From contig CM024758.1 in the NCBI GenBank assembly GCA_014218235.1, forward strand, positions 101,717,698 through 101,781,697: DNA of 64,000 nucleotides, in the 5' to 3' direction. This document shows positions 22,349 to 32,937 of the stretch, piece after piece. This stretch comes from Colocasia esculenta (Eukaryota; Streptophyta; Magnoliopsida; Alismatales; Araceae). Position numbers and translations under genes: made by a program. Below the pieces are notes generated by a model. The model saw nothing but the letters and a program-made list of their open reading frames with translations, was not told where the DNA came from and searched no databases. How positions within the stretch are numbered: the stretch's first letter is position 1; each line of letters opens with the position of its first letter.

Positions 22349-22507
22349 TTTCAACACAATAAGAGTTGAAGAATTTATTGTCCAAAAGAAATGGAAGTGG
22401 AATTGAGAGAGATATGGACAGTGTGACTGAAGGAAGCAAAGGGTTATGATATGAAAAGAACTCCCCCTTAGACAGTGCATAACACTCAACCCAAACTTAA
22501 AGAGAGA

Positions 22508-24235
22508 TCAAGAAAGTGGACATTTACAAAGACCAAGTTCTCTCCTCAAGGATGAAAATCTGTTTTCAGGAAGGGGTTTGGTGAAAATGTCTGCAATTTG
22601 TTTTTCAGTTTCAATGAAGTGGAGTTCAAAGAACTTCTTTGCAATCTCATCTCTCAAGAAATGATGCCTAATTTCAATATGTTTGGTTCTAGAATGCTGA
22701 ATGGGGTTTTTAGACAGATTTATTGCACTTGTATTATCACAAAGAATGGGTACACAACCTAAATCTTGGTTGTAATCAAGAAGTTGATGTTTCACCCAAA
22801 GAATTTGGGTTCCACACCTACCAGCAGCAACATACTCAGCCTCTGCAGTTGACAGAGCAACTGAATGTGCTTCTTGGAAGCCCAAGAAATAAGGCACCCA
22901 CCTAGGAATAAACACAAGCCACTTGTGCTTTTTCTATCTAATTTACACCCAGCATAGTCGGCATCACAATAGGCAATCAAATCTAGCTTGCAATTAGCAG
23001 GATACCAAATTCCTAAATCACATGTTCCAACAAGATATTTGAAAATTTTTTTAACAGCTAACATGTGACTTTCTTTAGGATTAGACTGAAATCTAGCACA
23101 CAAACACACACTAAACTGAATATCTGGTCTAGAAGTTGTAAGATAGAGTAGAGAGCCAACCATACCTCTGTAGGTCTTTGGGTCTACTGACTTACCATTT
23201 AAGTCTTCTTCTAGCTTAGCATTTATGGCAATAGGTGTGCTTGAATGCTTGAGGGTCTGAAAGTCAAACCTTTTGAGAAGTTCCTTGACATACTTGGCTT
23301 GACTGATAAAGATCCCTTCAGATGTTTGGTTAACCTGCAGTCCCAAGAAAAATGTTAAATCTCCCATTAAACTCATTTCAAATTCATTCTTCATTTGATT
23401 TGAAAATTCATTGCACAGGACTTTATTGGTTGAGCAAATATTATGTCATCAACATAAATTTGGACTACAATTATTTCTTTATCGATTGTTTTTGTGAACA
23501 GTGTTTGATCAACATTACCTCTAGAGTATCCTTTTTCAAGCAAAAAGGAACTCAACCGGTCATACCAAGCTCTTGGAGCTTGTTTAAGACCATAGAGAGC
23601 CTTATGAAGCTTGAAAACATGGTTAGGATATTTTACATTTTCAAAACCAGGAGGTTGTTCAACAAAAACATTTTCCTTTATATAACCATTTTAAAAAGCA
23701 CTTTTGACATCCATTTGATAAACTTTGAAATTCATGGAGGATGTAAAAGCAAGGAAAATTTTTACTGCTTCTAGTCTAGCTACAGGGCATATGATTCTTC
23801 AAAATCAATTCCAAATTCTTGATTGTACCCCTTTGCAACTAGCCTAGCTTTATTTCTAATTACCTGACCAGATTCATTCAATTTGTTTCTGAAAACCCAT
23901 CTAGTGCCAATGATGGTTTGGTCACTAGGTCTAGGTACTAATTCCCATACTTGATTTCGGTCAAATTGATGAAGTTCATCATGCATTGCATCAATCCACT
24001 CAGAACTTGATAAAGCTTCATCAATTGACTTTGGTTCAATTTGGGAAATTAGAGCTAGTGGGTCTTCTTCAAGATTATGCAGGAATGAAGATCTAGTTCT
24101 AACTCTATCATTTACATTGCCAACCACATTGTCTAATGGGTGATCTCTCAAAAACCTATGGTCAGAGATTACCTGTTGAGAAGTACCCACTTCTGGGACA
24201 ATGTTACCTGAACCACTTGAAGATGGTGTGTTCAA
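22508..24235 (-). pseudogene. Copia reverse transcriptase and RNase H, type B
   Basis: RT copies element RNA into DNA; RNase H removes the RNA strand. The RT N-terminus is readable from 24235 (WIDAMHDELHQFDRNQVWELV, then ARLVAKGYNQEFGIDFEE). The catalytic YVDD is intact at 23445-23456 but lies in a broken stretch (23400-23780). The RT end and RNase H start follow (23394-22792: FFLGLQVNQ, DADYAGCKLDRKSTSG), then the RNase H end (22915-22508: LSTAEAEYVAA, ADIFTKPLP). A lost base near 22870 separates the last two frames. Family and motifs are Copia/Sirevirus. It continues the frame order of integrase upstream. Confidence 0.88.
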
Positions 24236-24378
24236 GTTCTCTTCAATGTTTTCAATCTCCTCAACAGTCGTGAAGAGTCCACAATAAATTCATCCTCTTC
24301 ACTTTCTGTTTTTCCCTGCAAGATTTAGAAGTGTTAGTTGAAAAGAAATTTTCATCAAATATAATATGAGGAGACTCT

Positions 24379-25246
24379 TCAACAGTTTTGTTTTTTCAAG
24401 ATGTACACTATGAAAGCTCTTGACACTTCTGAATAGCCAAGGAAGATGACTTCCTGACTCTTAGCGTCAAACTTGTCAAGATTTTCTTTATTATTATTGT
24501 GTACATAGCATTTGCACCCAAAGATTTTAAATAGAAACAGTTGGCTTTTGTTTTTCAATAATTCATAGGGGGTTTTCTTGATTTTTGGTCTGACCAATGC
24601 TCTATTGAGTATGTGGTTTGCTGTGTTTACAGCTTCAGCCCAGAAGGATTTGGGCAAATTACTCTCAAGTAGCATGGTTCTAGCCATTTCCACAAGAGTT
24701 CTGTTCTTTCTTTCCACAACTCCATTTTGTTCTGGAGTTCTTGGTGAAGAAAACTTGTGAAAAATTTGAAATTCAGCACAAAATCAGAAAAGGATGTGTT
24801 CTCAAATTCACCCCCATGATCAGTCAAAATATTTTTGATTTTATATGGATAAGTGGTTAAGACAGTGGTACAGAAATTCCTGAATTCAAGACAAGTATCA
24901 CTTTTGTGGGACAGAAAAATAACCCAAGTAAATCTAGTAAAATCATCAATGATTACAAACCTATATCTTTGCCACTTAGACTTAGAATTCTTGTAGGGCC
25001 AAAAAGGTCCATGTGAAGTAATTCTAGTGGCCTAGATGTGAGTACCTCATTGAAGTTTTTAAAAGATTTTCTTGTTTGTTTTTCTTTAGCACAGATCCCA
25101 CAAACTTGATTTTCAACATTAGAGAAGGATTCAGGAAGACCCTTAACCAAATTCAATCTTAACAACTTATTCATTGTTCTGAAACTTGCATGGCCAAGTC
25201 TTTTATGCCAAGCCCATGCAATTTCATCTTTATTTGCACAAAACAA
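24379..25246 (-). pseudogene. Copia integrase with GAG-pre-integrase domain, type B
   Basis: It inserts the cDNA into the host genome. The HHCC zinc domain is visible (WHKRLGHAS ... CGICAKEKQ), followed by the catalytic core pieces HMDLFGPT (first Asp), TDHGGEFENTSF (second Asp) and ERKNRTLVEMARTML (Glu), then FGCKCYVHN. The frame is interrupted between 24953 and 24827 and again near 24700. Confidence 0.85.
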
Positions 25247-25277
25247 AGATTTTCATAAAAGTTTTTATTTAGGTTGA

Positions 25278-25724
25278 TCATGTAGACATTGTTTTCCCTT
25301 TTTCCAAAAATTTGATTTTATCAGTTGATGAGTCAATTATCTTACAGAAATCAGATTCAAACACAACTTTGTGACCTTTGTCACATAGTTGGCTGATACT
25401 GAGCAAATTGTAATCAAGACCATCAACTAGTAAAACATTATCTACAGAGTTTGAGGAAGTTTGACCAACCTTACCAGATCCTATGATCTTTCCTTTATTT
25501 TTACCTCCGAAAGTTACTGACCCTCCCTCCTTCTCCAGCAGGAAAGAAAATTTGACTCTATCTCCAGTCATATGTCGTGAACACCCACTGTCAAGAAACC
25601 ACACATTGAGTTGGGTGCACGACCTTCCTGCAACATCAATTAGTGGAGAGAAGATTTTGGTACCCAAACAGAGTTGGGGACCATCAGAAAGTTTGGACAT
25701 GTTAACAAATCTTTTCTCACCCAA
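25278..25724 (-). pseudogene. Copia aspartic protease, type B
   Basis: The active-site motif FLDSGCSRHMTGD is intact. It is followed by VTFGGKNKGKIIGSGKVG and the LLSISQLCDKGHKVVF segment that leads into the GAG-pre-integrase domain. The enzyme would cleave the Gag-Pol polyprotein. The frame is open for 148 codons and ends just upstream of the integrase frame. Confidence 0.85.
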
Positions 25725-25777
25725 ATTTGACTTGTTTTTTATTTTTGTTTTGTTACTTTGGTGTTTTCAGTCTTTTT

Positions 25778-26601
25778 CTATTTGTTCTTTCCTTTAGGAA
25801 TGAAAGCACCAATATTTTTGTTTTTAGAGGGAGGGGAGTTTTTCATTTGAGCATAGGGATTCGGATGAGGAGATGGAATCCATGGATTTTGTTGGTACAT
25901 CAAAAAGTTTGGGTAAAAGAATTGAGGATGATACCAACAAGGGTTGTCATACCATTGGCTCCAAGGATTGGTCCAGTCATCTTGAAATCCTTTCTTGGAG
26001 GTCCAAGGTTCTTTATAAATGATTTCCTTTGACTTTTTCTTGTTTTTCAAATTTTTATTTGAATTTTTGATTGAGTTGTTTGTAGCTGTTGTTGTTGAGT
26101 AGGTCGACCTGTCAGGAGACTGTCTTGACCTTGTTGTCTTCTTTGTTTTTGAGTTTTTGATTTGTTTTGTGTTTTGTTTGATGTTTTGTCTGATGTTTGC
26201 TTGATTTCTGTGTTCTCAAGATTAGGACCCTTGACAAATTTAATTAATGGTGCTTTGCCCTTTTTCTCACCAGATTTATCTTTCTTTGGTTTCTGTTTGT
26301 TGAATCCTAATCCATAAGAGGTTGTTGTCATGTTTGTTCCTAGCAGTGCCTCCAAGTTATCTTTACCTTTTGTGAAAGTTTGTATAACTTCATCCCTTTC
26401 TTTTAGCTGGTCTTGAAGGGTTTTAATTTCTTCAATCTTTTGTTGTTTTTCTTGTTTTTCCATTTCCAGCTTTTCAGATAGGTCTTTGAATTCTTGGATG
26501 ACCTTTTGAGAGGCAAGCTTTAGATCATCAATCAAATTTAGAAAGTTTTTTTTTTCTTCATTTAATTCTGTTATTTCAGATAGGTATCCTGCTAATTGCA
26601 A
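25778..26601 (-). pseudogene. Type B Gag C-terminal part (truncated by inversion)
   Basis: A Lys/Glu/Gln-rich coiled coil (26601-26300) leads into a basic region and then an aromatic, Trp/Tyr/Pro-rich segment (WYDNPCWYHPQFFYPNF) before the protease. The N-terminal Gag, zinc knuckles and 5' end are missing because the sequence switches strand at about 26583. It is unlike the type A Gag, so A and B are different subfamilies. The first residues (MQLAGY) already come from the inverted RNase H copy. Confidence 0.7.
26575..26600. other. Right palindrome junction
   Basis: Plus-strand sequence from 26583 (GGTATCCTGCTAATTG) is the inverse of 23006 leftwards. To its left is the minus-strand Gag coil. 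The arms are 19499-23006 and 26583-30090 and the loop is 23007-26582. The right palindrome is a second event of the same kind as the one at 10013. Confidence 0.8.
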
Positions 26602-27082
26602 GCTAGATTTGATTGCCTATTGTGATGCTGACTATGCTGGGTGTAAATTAGATAGAAAAAGCACAAGTGGCTTGTGTTTATTCTTAGGTGGGTGCCTTAT
26701 TTCTTGGGCTTCCAAGAAGCAACATTCAGTTGCACTGTCAACTGCAGAGGCTGAATATGTTGCAGCAGGTAGATGTGGAACTCAGATTCTCTGGGTGAAA
26801 CATCAACTTCTCGATTACAACCAAGACTTAGGTTGTGTACCCATCCTATGTGATAACACAAGTGCAATAAATCTGTCTAAGAATCCTATTCAGCATTCTA
26901 GAACCAAGCATATTGAGATTAGGCATCACTTCTTGAGAGATGAGGTTGCAAAGAAGTCTTTTGAACTCCATTTCATTGAAACTAAAAAACAAATTGCAGA
27001 CATATTCACCAAACCCCTTCCTGAAAATAGATTTTCATTCTTGAGGAGAGAACTTGGTCTTTGTAAATGTCCACATTCTTGA
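26583..27082 (+). pseudogene. Copia RNase H, type B, plus copy (no RT attached)
   Basis: An open frame of 157 codons covers nearly the whole RNase H domain: CDADYAGCKLDRKSTSGLC, LSTAEAEYVAAG, the RTKHIEIRHHFLRDE block and ADIFTKPLP, stopping at 27082. The upstream RT is absent because of the inversion junction. It lacks the single-base loss that breaks the minus copy near 22870. Confidence 0.88.
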
Positions 27083-27240
27083 TCTCTCTTTAAGTTTGGG
27101 TTGAGTGTTATGCACTGTCTAAGGGGGAGTTCTTTTCATATCATAACCCTTTGCTTCCTTCAGTCACACTGTCCATATCTCTCTCAATTCCACTTCCATT
27201 TCTTTTGAACAATAATTCTTCAACTCTTATTGTGTTGAAA

Positions 27241-27340
27241 TTTCTTGGTATATCAAATGGTGACTTGGAAAAGGACAAGTCAGGCTTGTCTGGACACTTT
27301 CACTATGCGTGAGTATTTAACTCCGCCAAGTACTAAGAAA
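27241..27340 (+). other. Cloverleaf-like element (plus copy B)
   Basis: Terminal stem TTTCTTGGTA (27241-27250) with TACTAAGAAA (27331-27340): 10 pairs with one G-T/G-U position. Inner hairpin GACAAG (27274-27279) and CTTGTC (27285-27290), loop TCAGG. The second inner hairpin TCAC/GTGA surrounds TATGC. Confidence 0.6.
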
Positions 27341-28486
27341 TGAATATGCAATTGCTGAGGGGGAGCTTTTATTGTTAAAGGAAAAGTATCTTTCTTGATT
27401 TCAAAAACTTGCATATCTTTATTTTGATAGAAAATGATTGAAATCATCATTCAGGGGGAGCTAGAAAATTCAAGTCATGACTTTTGCAAAATTCAAACTA
27501 TTCTTGCATTTCATCATTTCCTGCATGATATCATCATTCAGTTGTCTAGAGTCTCCAAATGATCTTTTGAGTGATCTATCATATTCTTTTCTAATCAACT
27601 ATCAACTATATTTTTTCAACCCACAGAAACTCAGAACTCTTCCAAGATTGAAAACACATGATTCTTGAAATTAAGACATCTCTTTGTTTGCAACTGATGT
27701 TGGATAAAATTGATTTGTATCTTACAAAACTCTCAAAAAAAAAATTGAAAATTAATAGAGCAATGGCATTTGTGCTGAGAAACTGCACACCTTCACAATG
27801 AATGAAGTGCCATGCATGTCATGAGGCACTAATGCTATCTCTGTTCAAAGGGGATAAAAATTCAAAAATAATTTCAAAATACAGCAAAATGTGCTACAAT
27901 TTTTTGATGAGGACTGAGTAACTGGAAATATTGGCGTCTACAAACGTATATTTTCATGTCAAAGGTCATCATTTACCCCTTTGAGACTTGACAAATAAAA
28001 ATCTTAAGTATCCAGGGACTATGGTGTGTAAAAAGTACTAGTACTTGAGTGAAAATGATTTATATCATGATAGTCTGTTACAAAAACAAAATATGTGTGT
28101 TAATGGAGTTTTGTTTAGAAAGAATCATTTTCATCTATCATCAAGTTGTTCTTTAAGATTGTGTTTTAGTTTCAAAACATTGCATTCAGTCTAGAGGATA
28201 TCTTTATTTCTTAAGTTGAAAATATGGTAGCTTATAGTGATTGTTAGATATATTATATCCCTCAAATCATCATTTCATTGACTCAAATTTTGAATGCTCA
28301 TATCCTAGTGGAAATTGTTTAAAACTTGAATTGTGATGAATTTTTTTGCAAAATATAACAAATGAATTTTTATGCCTCTTAAAAATCCTTGAAATGACTA
28401 TTTCTCTCATTGATTATCTTTTTAAAGAAGCCCCAAAAATTCTCAAAAATTCTCACAACAAAAATTCAATTTTTCTTCTTAGGCCA

Positions 28487-28662
28487 GGTCGACACCATCC
28501 TATCTCGTGTCGACACACTCCCCAGGTCAGGTCGACACTACAGTCTTCCAGTGTCGACACTGCCCTCTTGCCAGACCTTTTAAATCGTGGGTTCCGGATA
28601 AGCCTTGTTGTACCTACGGGGTATTGCACCACTGCAAACCCTTTTTAGGCATCAGGTCGACC
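28487..28662. repeat. GTCGAC palindrome cluster upstream of envelope-position ORF (B, plus)
   Basis: Five GTCGAC-centred sites end about 135 bp before the ORF ATG. A TTTTAAATCG stretch lies within the cluster at about 28578 and could serve as a weak TATA-like element. Confidence 0.7.
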
Positions 28663-28797
28663 CGACGGTAGCTCTCTTCTCATTTCCGGTAAGAAATTCC
28701 TCATCCTTCTCTCTCAATCACATACCTTTCTCAATCATCTCTCTTCTCCTTCATCCCCTCCCGATTCCACTCCATCCTTGCAACCTTGGTGAGAAAG

Positions 28798-30189
28798 ATG
28801 GGCCCTCGCCGTGGAGCAAGATCTCAGGCTTCGTCTAGGCCAGTTCCGGCAGAGGATGTTGTTCTTCAGTTCGAAAGAAGAACCAAAAGGCGGAATGACC
28901 CTGCAGAGCAACCAAGGCCTTCCTCTGCGTCTCAGCAAGCAGCCAAGAGAGGTAGACCCTCTTCTTCGGGCAGAGGTAGGGGTTCTACCAACCCCAGTCA
29001 TGAGAATCCAGACTCCTCTTCTAGTGATCCTGAGGAGTCATCATCATCATCTTCGTCAGAGTCTTCCCAGTCACAAGTGTCCACTCGTGAAGCAAAGCTC
29101 ATCCTAAAGCCAAGAATAGTGGATTTACAAGACTCTCAGCTAGCAATCACATTTCCAGAAATTCAGACCTACTTCTCCTTTCAGTCTTGGTTACCCTTCA
29201 TATCTGAATTTCAAATCATGTATCCAAGCCTTGTTCAGGAATTCTATAAGAATTTGAAGTGCACAGATGAAGGTTATCAGTCAAAGGTTAAGGGGGTAGC
29301 TATTGACATGCCCACAAATAAAGCTGCCTCCATTTTCAAAGTACCAGATGAAGGGGCAGACTATCATAATTTCGAATTTAACCTTCATGAAGCCTATACC
29401 ATCATGACAGGCCTTCCTGCTGATGCATCTGATCCCAAACAAACCTTCGTCACCAAATTCAACACAAATACATTTCCCCCTGTGTTGAGGGTCATCCACC
29501 ATATGCTGACCACAATCATTACCCCTCAAGGTGGTGGAAGGGACAGACTAACATATATTCAGAGGTTCATTCTATATTGCATGGTAAAAGACATCAAAAT
29601 CAACCTCCATGTAATAATGTATCAAATCATATCTGAAACAACAAGGAAAGACCTCAAGAGATCTCTTCCATATGCTGCACATCTGACCTCAGTGTTCCAG
29701 CACTTTGGTGTGCCCTTGGAGAATGAGAAATCCCAGTCTATCCCTAAGTCCAACATTTATACCTTTAAGAATATTCAGAAATTCATGGGATTTAGACTGG
29801 AGGGCAATCAAGTTAGGAGAGGGCCAGTTGTGGTTGAGGCCCCTCAAGCTCAAGAGGAACAACCTCAAGATCAAGGGGACCAGCCCCAAGCTCAGGAGGA
29901 ACAGCCTCAAACTCAAGGGGACCAGCCCCAAGCTCAAGAGGACCAGCCTCCAGCTGAAGGGGACCAGCCCCAAGGTCAAGAGGATCAGCCTCCCTTGAAT
30001 GAGGATCAGCCTCAAATCCCAACTGAAGGTGATATCCCAGTTCATGCCCCACTCTCACCTCAGTTTCAACCCATCATACACTCTGAATCTCACACTACTC
30101 AAAAAACTCTGAGTACAACTCACACAGGAGCACGACGACTCCAAACACCCTTGAGCACGACGACTCAAGAAACACCTGGAGCACGATGA
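28798..30189 (+). pseudogene. Envelope-position ORF, type B plus copy, fused to inverted LTR
   Basis: This is the longest open frame in the window. The start is the ATG at 28798 (MGPRRG); the upstream MVRK start seen in other copies is changed to TTG at 28786. N-terminus, Ser-rich stretch, globular domain (FPEIQTYFSFQSW ... GFRLEGNQ) and Gln/Pro repeats are uninterrupted. At 30090/30091 the frame runs into antisense LTR sequence and adds about 32 foreign residues (Thr/Arg-rich, from the GAGYCGTCGTGCTC array) before TGA at 30187. The coiled-coil C-terminus is lost. A truncated chimeric product is possible in principle; expression is unknown. Confidence 0.85.
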
Positions 30190-30832
30190 CTCCAAACTGA
30201 GCACGACGGCTCAAACAACAACCGGAGTACGACGACTCCAAATTGAGCACGACGGCTCAAACCACACAGTGAGCACGACGACTCACAAACTAGAGCACAA
30301 TGGCTCACAGTACAACTTGCTAGAAAAACACAAGACTAAGATCCTCTAGCAGGAGATCTAGTCCAACCAGAGTTAATTCATGAGACTCATGCAACAAATC
30401 ATGCATAATCTCAGAATCACTCAGAAGAGAAAAAGGAACATAAATATTGATTGATAGATTCTTCTCTTCAGATGTACTCCCTTGTAGAAGGTCGAATTGT
30501 GAAGTGCTTTATTCTCTGGAAGTTCCTGGACGATGCTCTGCAATTTGATCTTCAGGATCTTCCTTGAATTCTTCACAGAAATCGGCTTCTACTTGATCTG
30601 CTCCTTTGAAGTCGATGCTAGTGCTTCATGTTGATCAGACTTCTATCCTTGTGCTTGGAGGAGGATGAATTGAGGTGTAGAAGCACAGGAGGGAGCAAAA
30701 CAGGAGGAGGAACCTTCCAGCCGCCAACCGATCTCTTGGAAGCTGTGTAAGGTTCTCTTAGGATGAGTGCCCTTAAGGAGGGTATTTATACCCTAATATC
30801 TGAAGGGTACCCTTAGGGTACGAGGGCACATG
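30091..30832 (-). repeat. Inverted LTR fragment inside the 3' region
   Basis: It matches the minus-orientation LTR from about 16947 to 17694 (U5 array, TATA region) and replaces the C-terminus of the envelope-position ORF and part of the 3' UTR. The left join shares CTC and the right join shares about ATGA with the parental sequences, which suggests microhomology-mediated joining or template switching. Confidence 0.82.
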
Positions 30833-31179
30833 ACTGTAATTTTTTTGAAATGATTGTAATGGTTCTCTTGAATGAAATGAAATGCTTTTTGCTTAGCTTG
30901 AAAGAACTTTGTCACTTGTGTCTTCAATGTGATTGAAAATTTTTATGTGAATGTGAATGAATGAATGCTTGTCAAGTTGCTTGACCTTCTTTATGCAACT
31001 AACTGACTTCAAGTTACATTGTACTTTACTAAGTACAACCATCAATTGTGAATGAGATATTTAAAGGTCTTTGACAAGCATGAACATGAACAAAAATAAG
31101 GACCATGAATACCAAAAATTGCTTAAAATCACACCTCATCAAAACATCATTGTCATATGGATTTAATGTTGCCATCATC
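30833..31179 (+). other. Type B 3' untranslated region (plus)
   Basis: Noncoding, inverse of about 18394-18740. It leads into the PPT. No gene is seen. Confidence 0.7.
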
Positions 31180-31192
31180 AAAAAGGGGAGAT
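31180..31192 (+). promoter_or_regulatory. Polypurine tract before 3' LTR
   Basis: AAAAAGGGGAGAT directly precedes TGTTGGG. It is the canonical plus-strand primer position. Confidence 0.88.
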
Positions 31193-32932
31193 TGTTGGGT
31201 TGAGTGCAATTTCATATCATTTCCCTCCTATTTTGATGATGACAAATGTGATTTTAATGCAAACTAATTGAAACATGATAAACACACCTTACCTGAATAT
31301 TATATTCAAAAAGCATGTTTCAAAGCACACTTATCATTTGTACTCATAATAAAATATATTACTAATGATTTATGTGTTTAATTTTCAGGTACAAATCCTT
31401 TTTGCAAAGGTAGTGTCGACACACCCCACAATGGTGTCGACACAACACCTCAGACACAAAGGCAAAAAGCTGAAGAAATGCTGAGACTGTGTCGACACTA
31501 GTCAAAAGCAGGTCGACACGAGTTGCAGATTCCTGGAATTTGACTACTCAGGTCGACGCACTCTCAGGGCAGGTCGACACTGATCTCGTTCCCAGAACAG
31601 CTTGTTGTCAGAATTGGGACAGCAGGTCGACACCACCACCAGGGCAGGTCGACACTGGATCAATTCCCAGAACAGTCTGTTTTTCTGTCTGGGACAGCAG
31701 GTCGACACCACCTGATCTCAGGTCGACACTAGAGACCTCTCCCAGGGACTTGTTTGTCCAGTCTGGGACAGTGTGTCGACACACCCCTTGGGCAGGTCTA
31801 CACACTCCGGAATCTCTGTAACTTAAGATTCCTCCTGGACACGTGGCACCCTAGGGAGATGGTGGATCATCTTTGGATCATGTGCCCTCGTACCCCAAGG
31901 GTACCCTTCAGATATTTAGGGTATAAATACCCTCCTTAAGGGCACTCATCCTAAGAGAACCCTTACACAGCCTCCAAGAGATCCGGTTGGCGGCTGGAAG
32001 GTTCCTCCTCCCTGTTTTGCTCCCTCCTGTGCTTCTACACCTCAATTCATCCTCCTCCAAGCACAAGGATAGAAGTCTGATCAACATGAAGCACTAGCAT
32101 CGACTTCAAAGGAGCAAATCAAGTAGAAGCCGATTTCTGTGAAGAATTCAAGGAAAATCCTGAAGATCAAATTGTAGAGCATCGTCCAAGAACTTCCAGA
32201 GAATAAAGCACTTCACAATTCGACCTTCTACAAGGGAGTACATCTGAAGAGAAGAATCTATCAATCAATATTTATGTTCCTTTTTCTCTTCTGAGTGATT
32301 CTTAGATTATGCATGATTTGTTGCATGAGTCTCATGAATTAACTCTGGTTGGACTAGATCTCCTACTAGAGGATCTTAGTCTTGTGTTTTTCTAGCAAGT
32401 TGTACTGTGAGCCATTGTGCTCTAGTTTGTGAGTCGTCGTGCTCACTGTGTGGTTTGAGCCGTCGTGCTCAATTTGGAGTCGTCGTACTCCGGTTGTTGT
32501 TTGAGCCGTCGTGCTCAGTTTGGAGTCGTCGTGCTCCAGGTGTTTCTTGAGTCGTCGTGCTCAAGGGTGTTTGGAGTCGTCGTGCTCCTGTGTGAGTTGT
32601 ACTCAGAGTTTTTTGAGTAGTGTGGCCTCACTGTGTGAGGGTGGACGTAGGAGTCACTGGAGGTGATTTCTGAACCACCTAAAAATCCTCTGTGCATTGG
32701 TTTGAATTGTGGTTTGTCTTTGTATCTCTCTAGATGCATGCATAGGGATTTCGTTCACACTACTAATTGATTTGCTCACACACCCAAATCACACTTCAGA
32801 TCAGTAAATTAATTAGGTGATTTGATCTCTGATTAAAAGTAATTTTTAATTGCTTAAGCTTCCGCGTTAATTGGTATTAGATCTATTCAACCCCCCTTCT
32901 AGATCTTGTCCTCACCTTATCTCGATCCTTCA
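31193..32932 (+). repeat. 3' LTR of composite Sirevirus
   Basis: TGTTGGG start and CCTTCA end, 1740 bp, about 98% identical by eye to the 5' LTR over the stretch compared. It contains the GTGTCGACAC array (about 31413-31802; one site changed to GTCTAC), TATAAATA at 31922-31929 and the GAGYCGTCGTGCTC array at 32410-32590. Confidence 0.92.
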
Positions 32933-32937
32933 TATGG
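32933..32937. repeat. Right target-site duplication (TATGG)
   Basis: Identical to 4702-4706; see the left copy. Confidence 0.9.

Larger units (their letters stand above)
20795..22507 (-). other. Type B spacer between RNase H and envelope-position ORF (minus)
   Basis: Noncoding. It contains the GTCGAC cluster (20917-21093), polypurine tracts near 22224 and 22461 and a weaker one near 22127, and a cloverleaf-like element (22249-22348). It is mirrored by 27083-28797. Confidence 0.7.
27083..28797 (+). other. Type B spacer with mPPT and cloverleaf element (plus)
   Basis: Noncoding. GGGGGAG tracts lie at 27121, 27357 and 27452, the cloverleaf-like element at 27241-27340, and the GTCGAC cluster at 28487-28662. 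It mirrors 20795-22507. Confidence 0.72.
4707..32932 (+). mobile_element. Composite Sirevirus-type Copia retrotransposon with two internal palindromes
   Basis: Direct LTRs (4707-6445 and 31193-32932), a plus-strand PBS and PPT, and a TATGG target duplication define one element of 28,226 bp. An intact Sirevirus is usually around 10 kb. Inside, 10014-26582 is mostly minus-strand Sirevirus sequence arranged as pol-RNase H-env-PPT-LTR-PBS-gag-env. The plus-strand flanks are an A-type 5' half (to 10013) and a B-type 3' half (from 26583). The Sirevirus call rests on the Copia domain order, a Gag with two CCHC knuckles, an extra ORF after pol, iMet-type PBS, and many GGGGGAG tracts between pol and 3' LTR. 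All reading frames are decayed. The origin could be recombination between neighbouring copies, template switching during reverse transcription, or nested insertion plus rearrangement. Confidence 0.88.

Noticed and set aside
28786..30189. 467-codon ORF as a host gene
   Set aside because: It is the third ORF of the Sirevirus, present in two further decayed copies, and its end is antisense LTR.
4707..32932. Palindromes as a sequencing or assembly artefact (hairpin reads)
   Set aside because: The arms differ by private indels and the central LTR start differs by about 10% from the outer ones; an artefact would give identical arms. Junction reads would still be useful.
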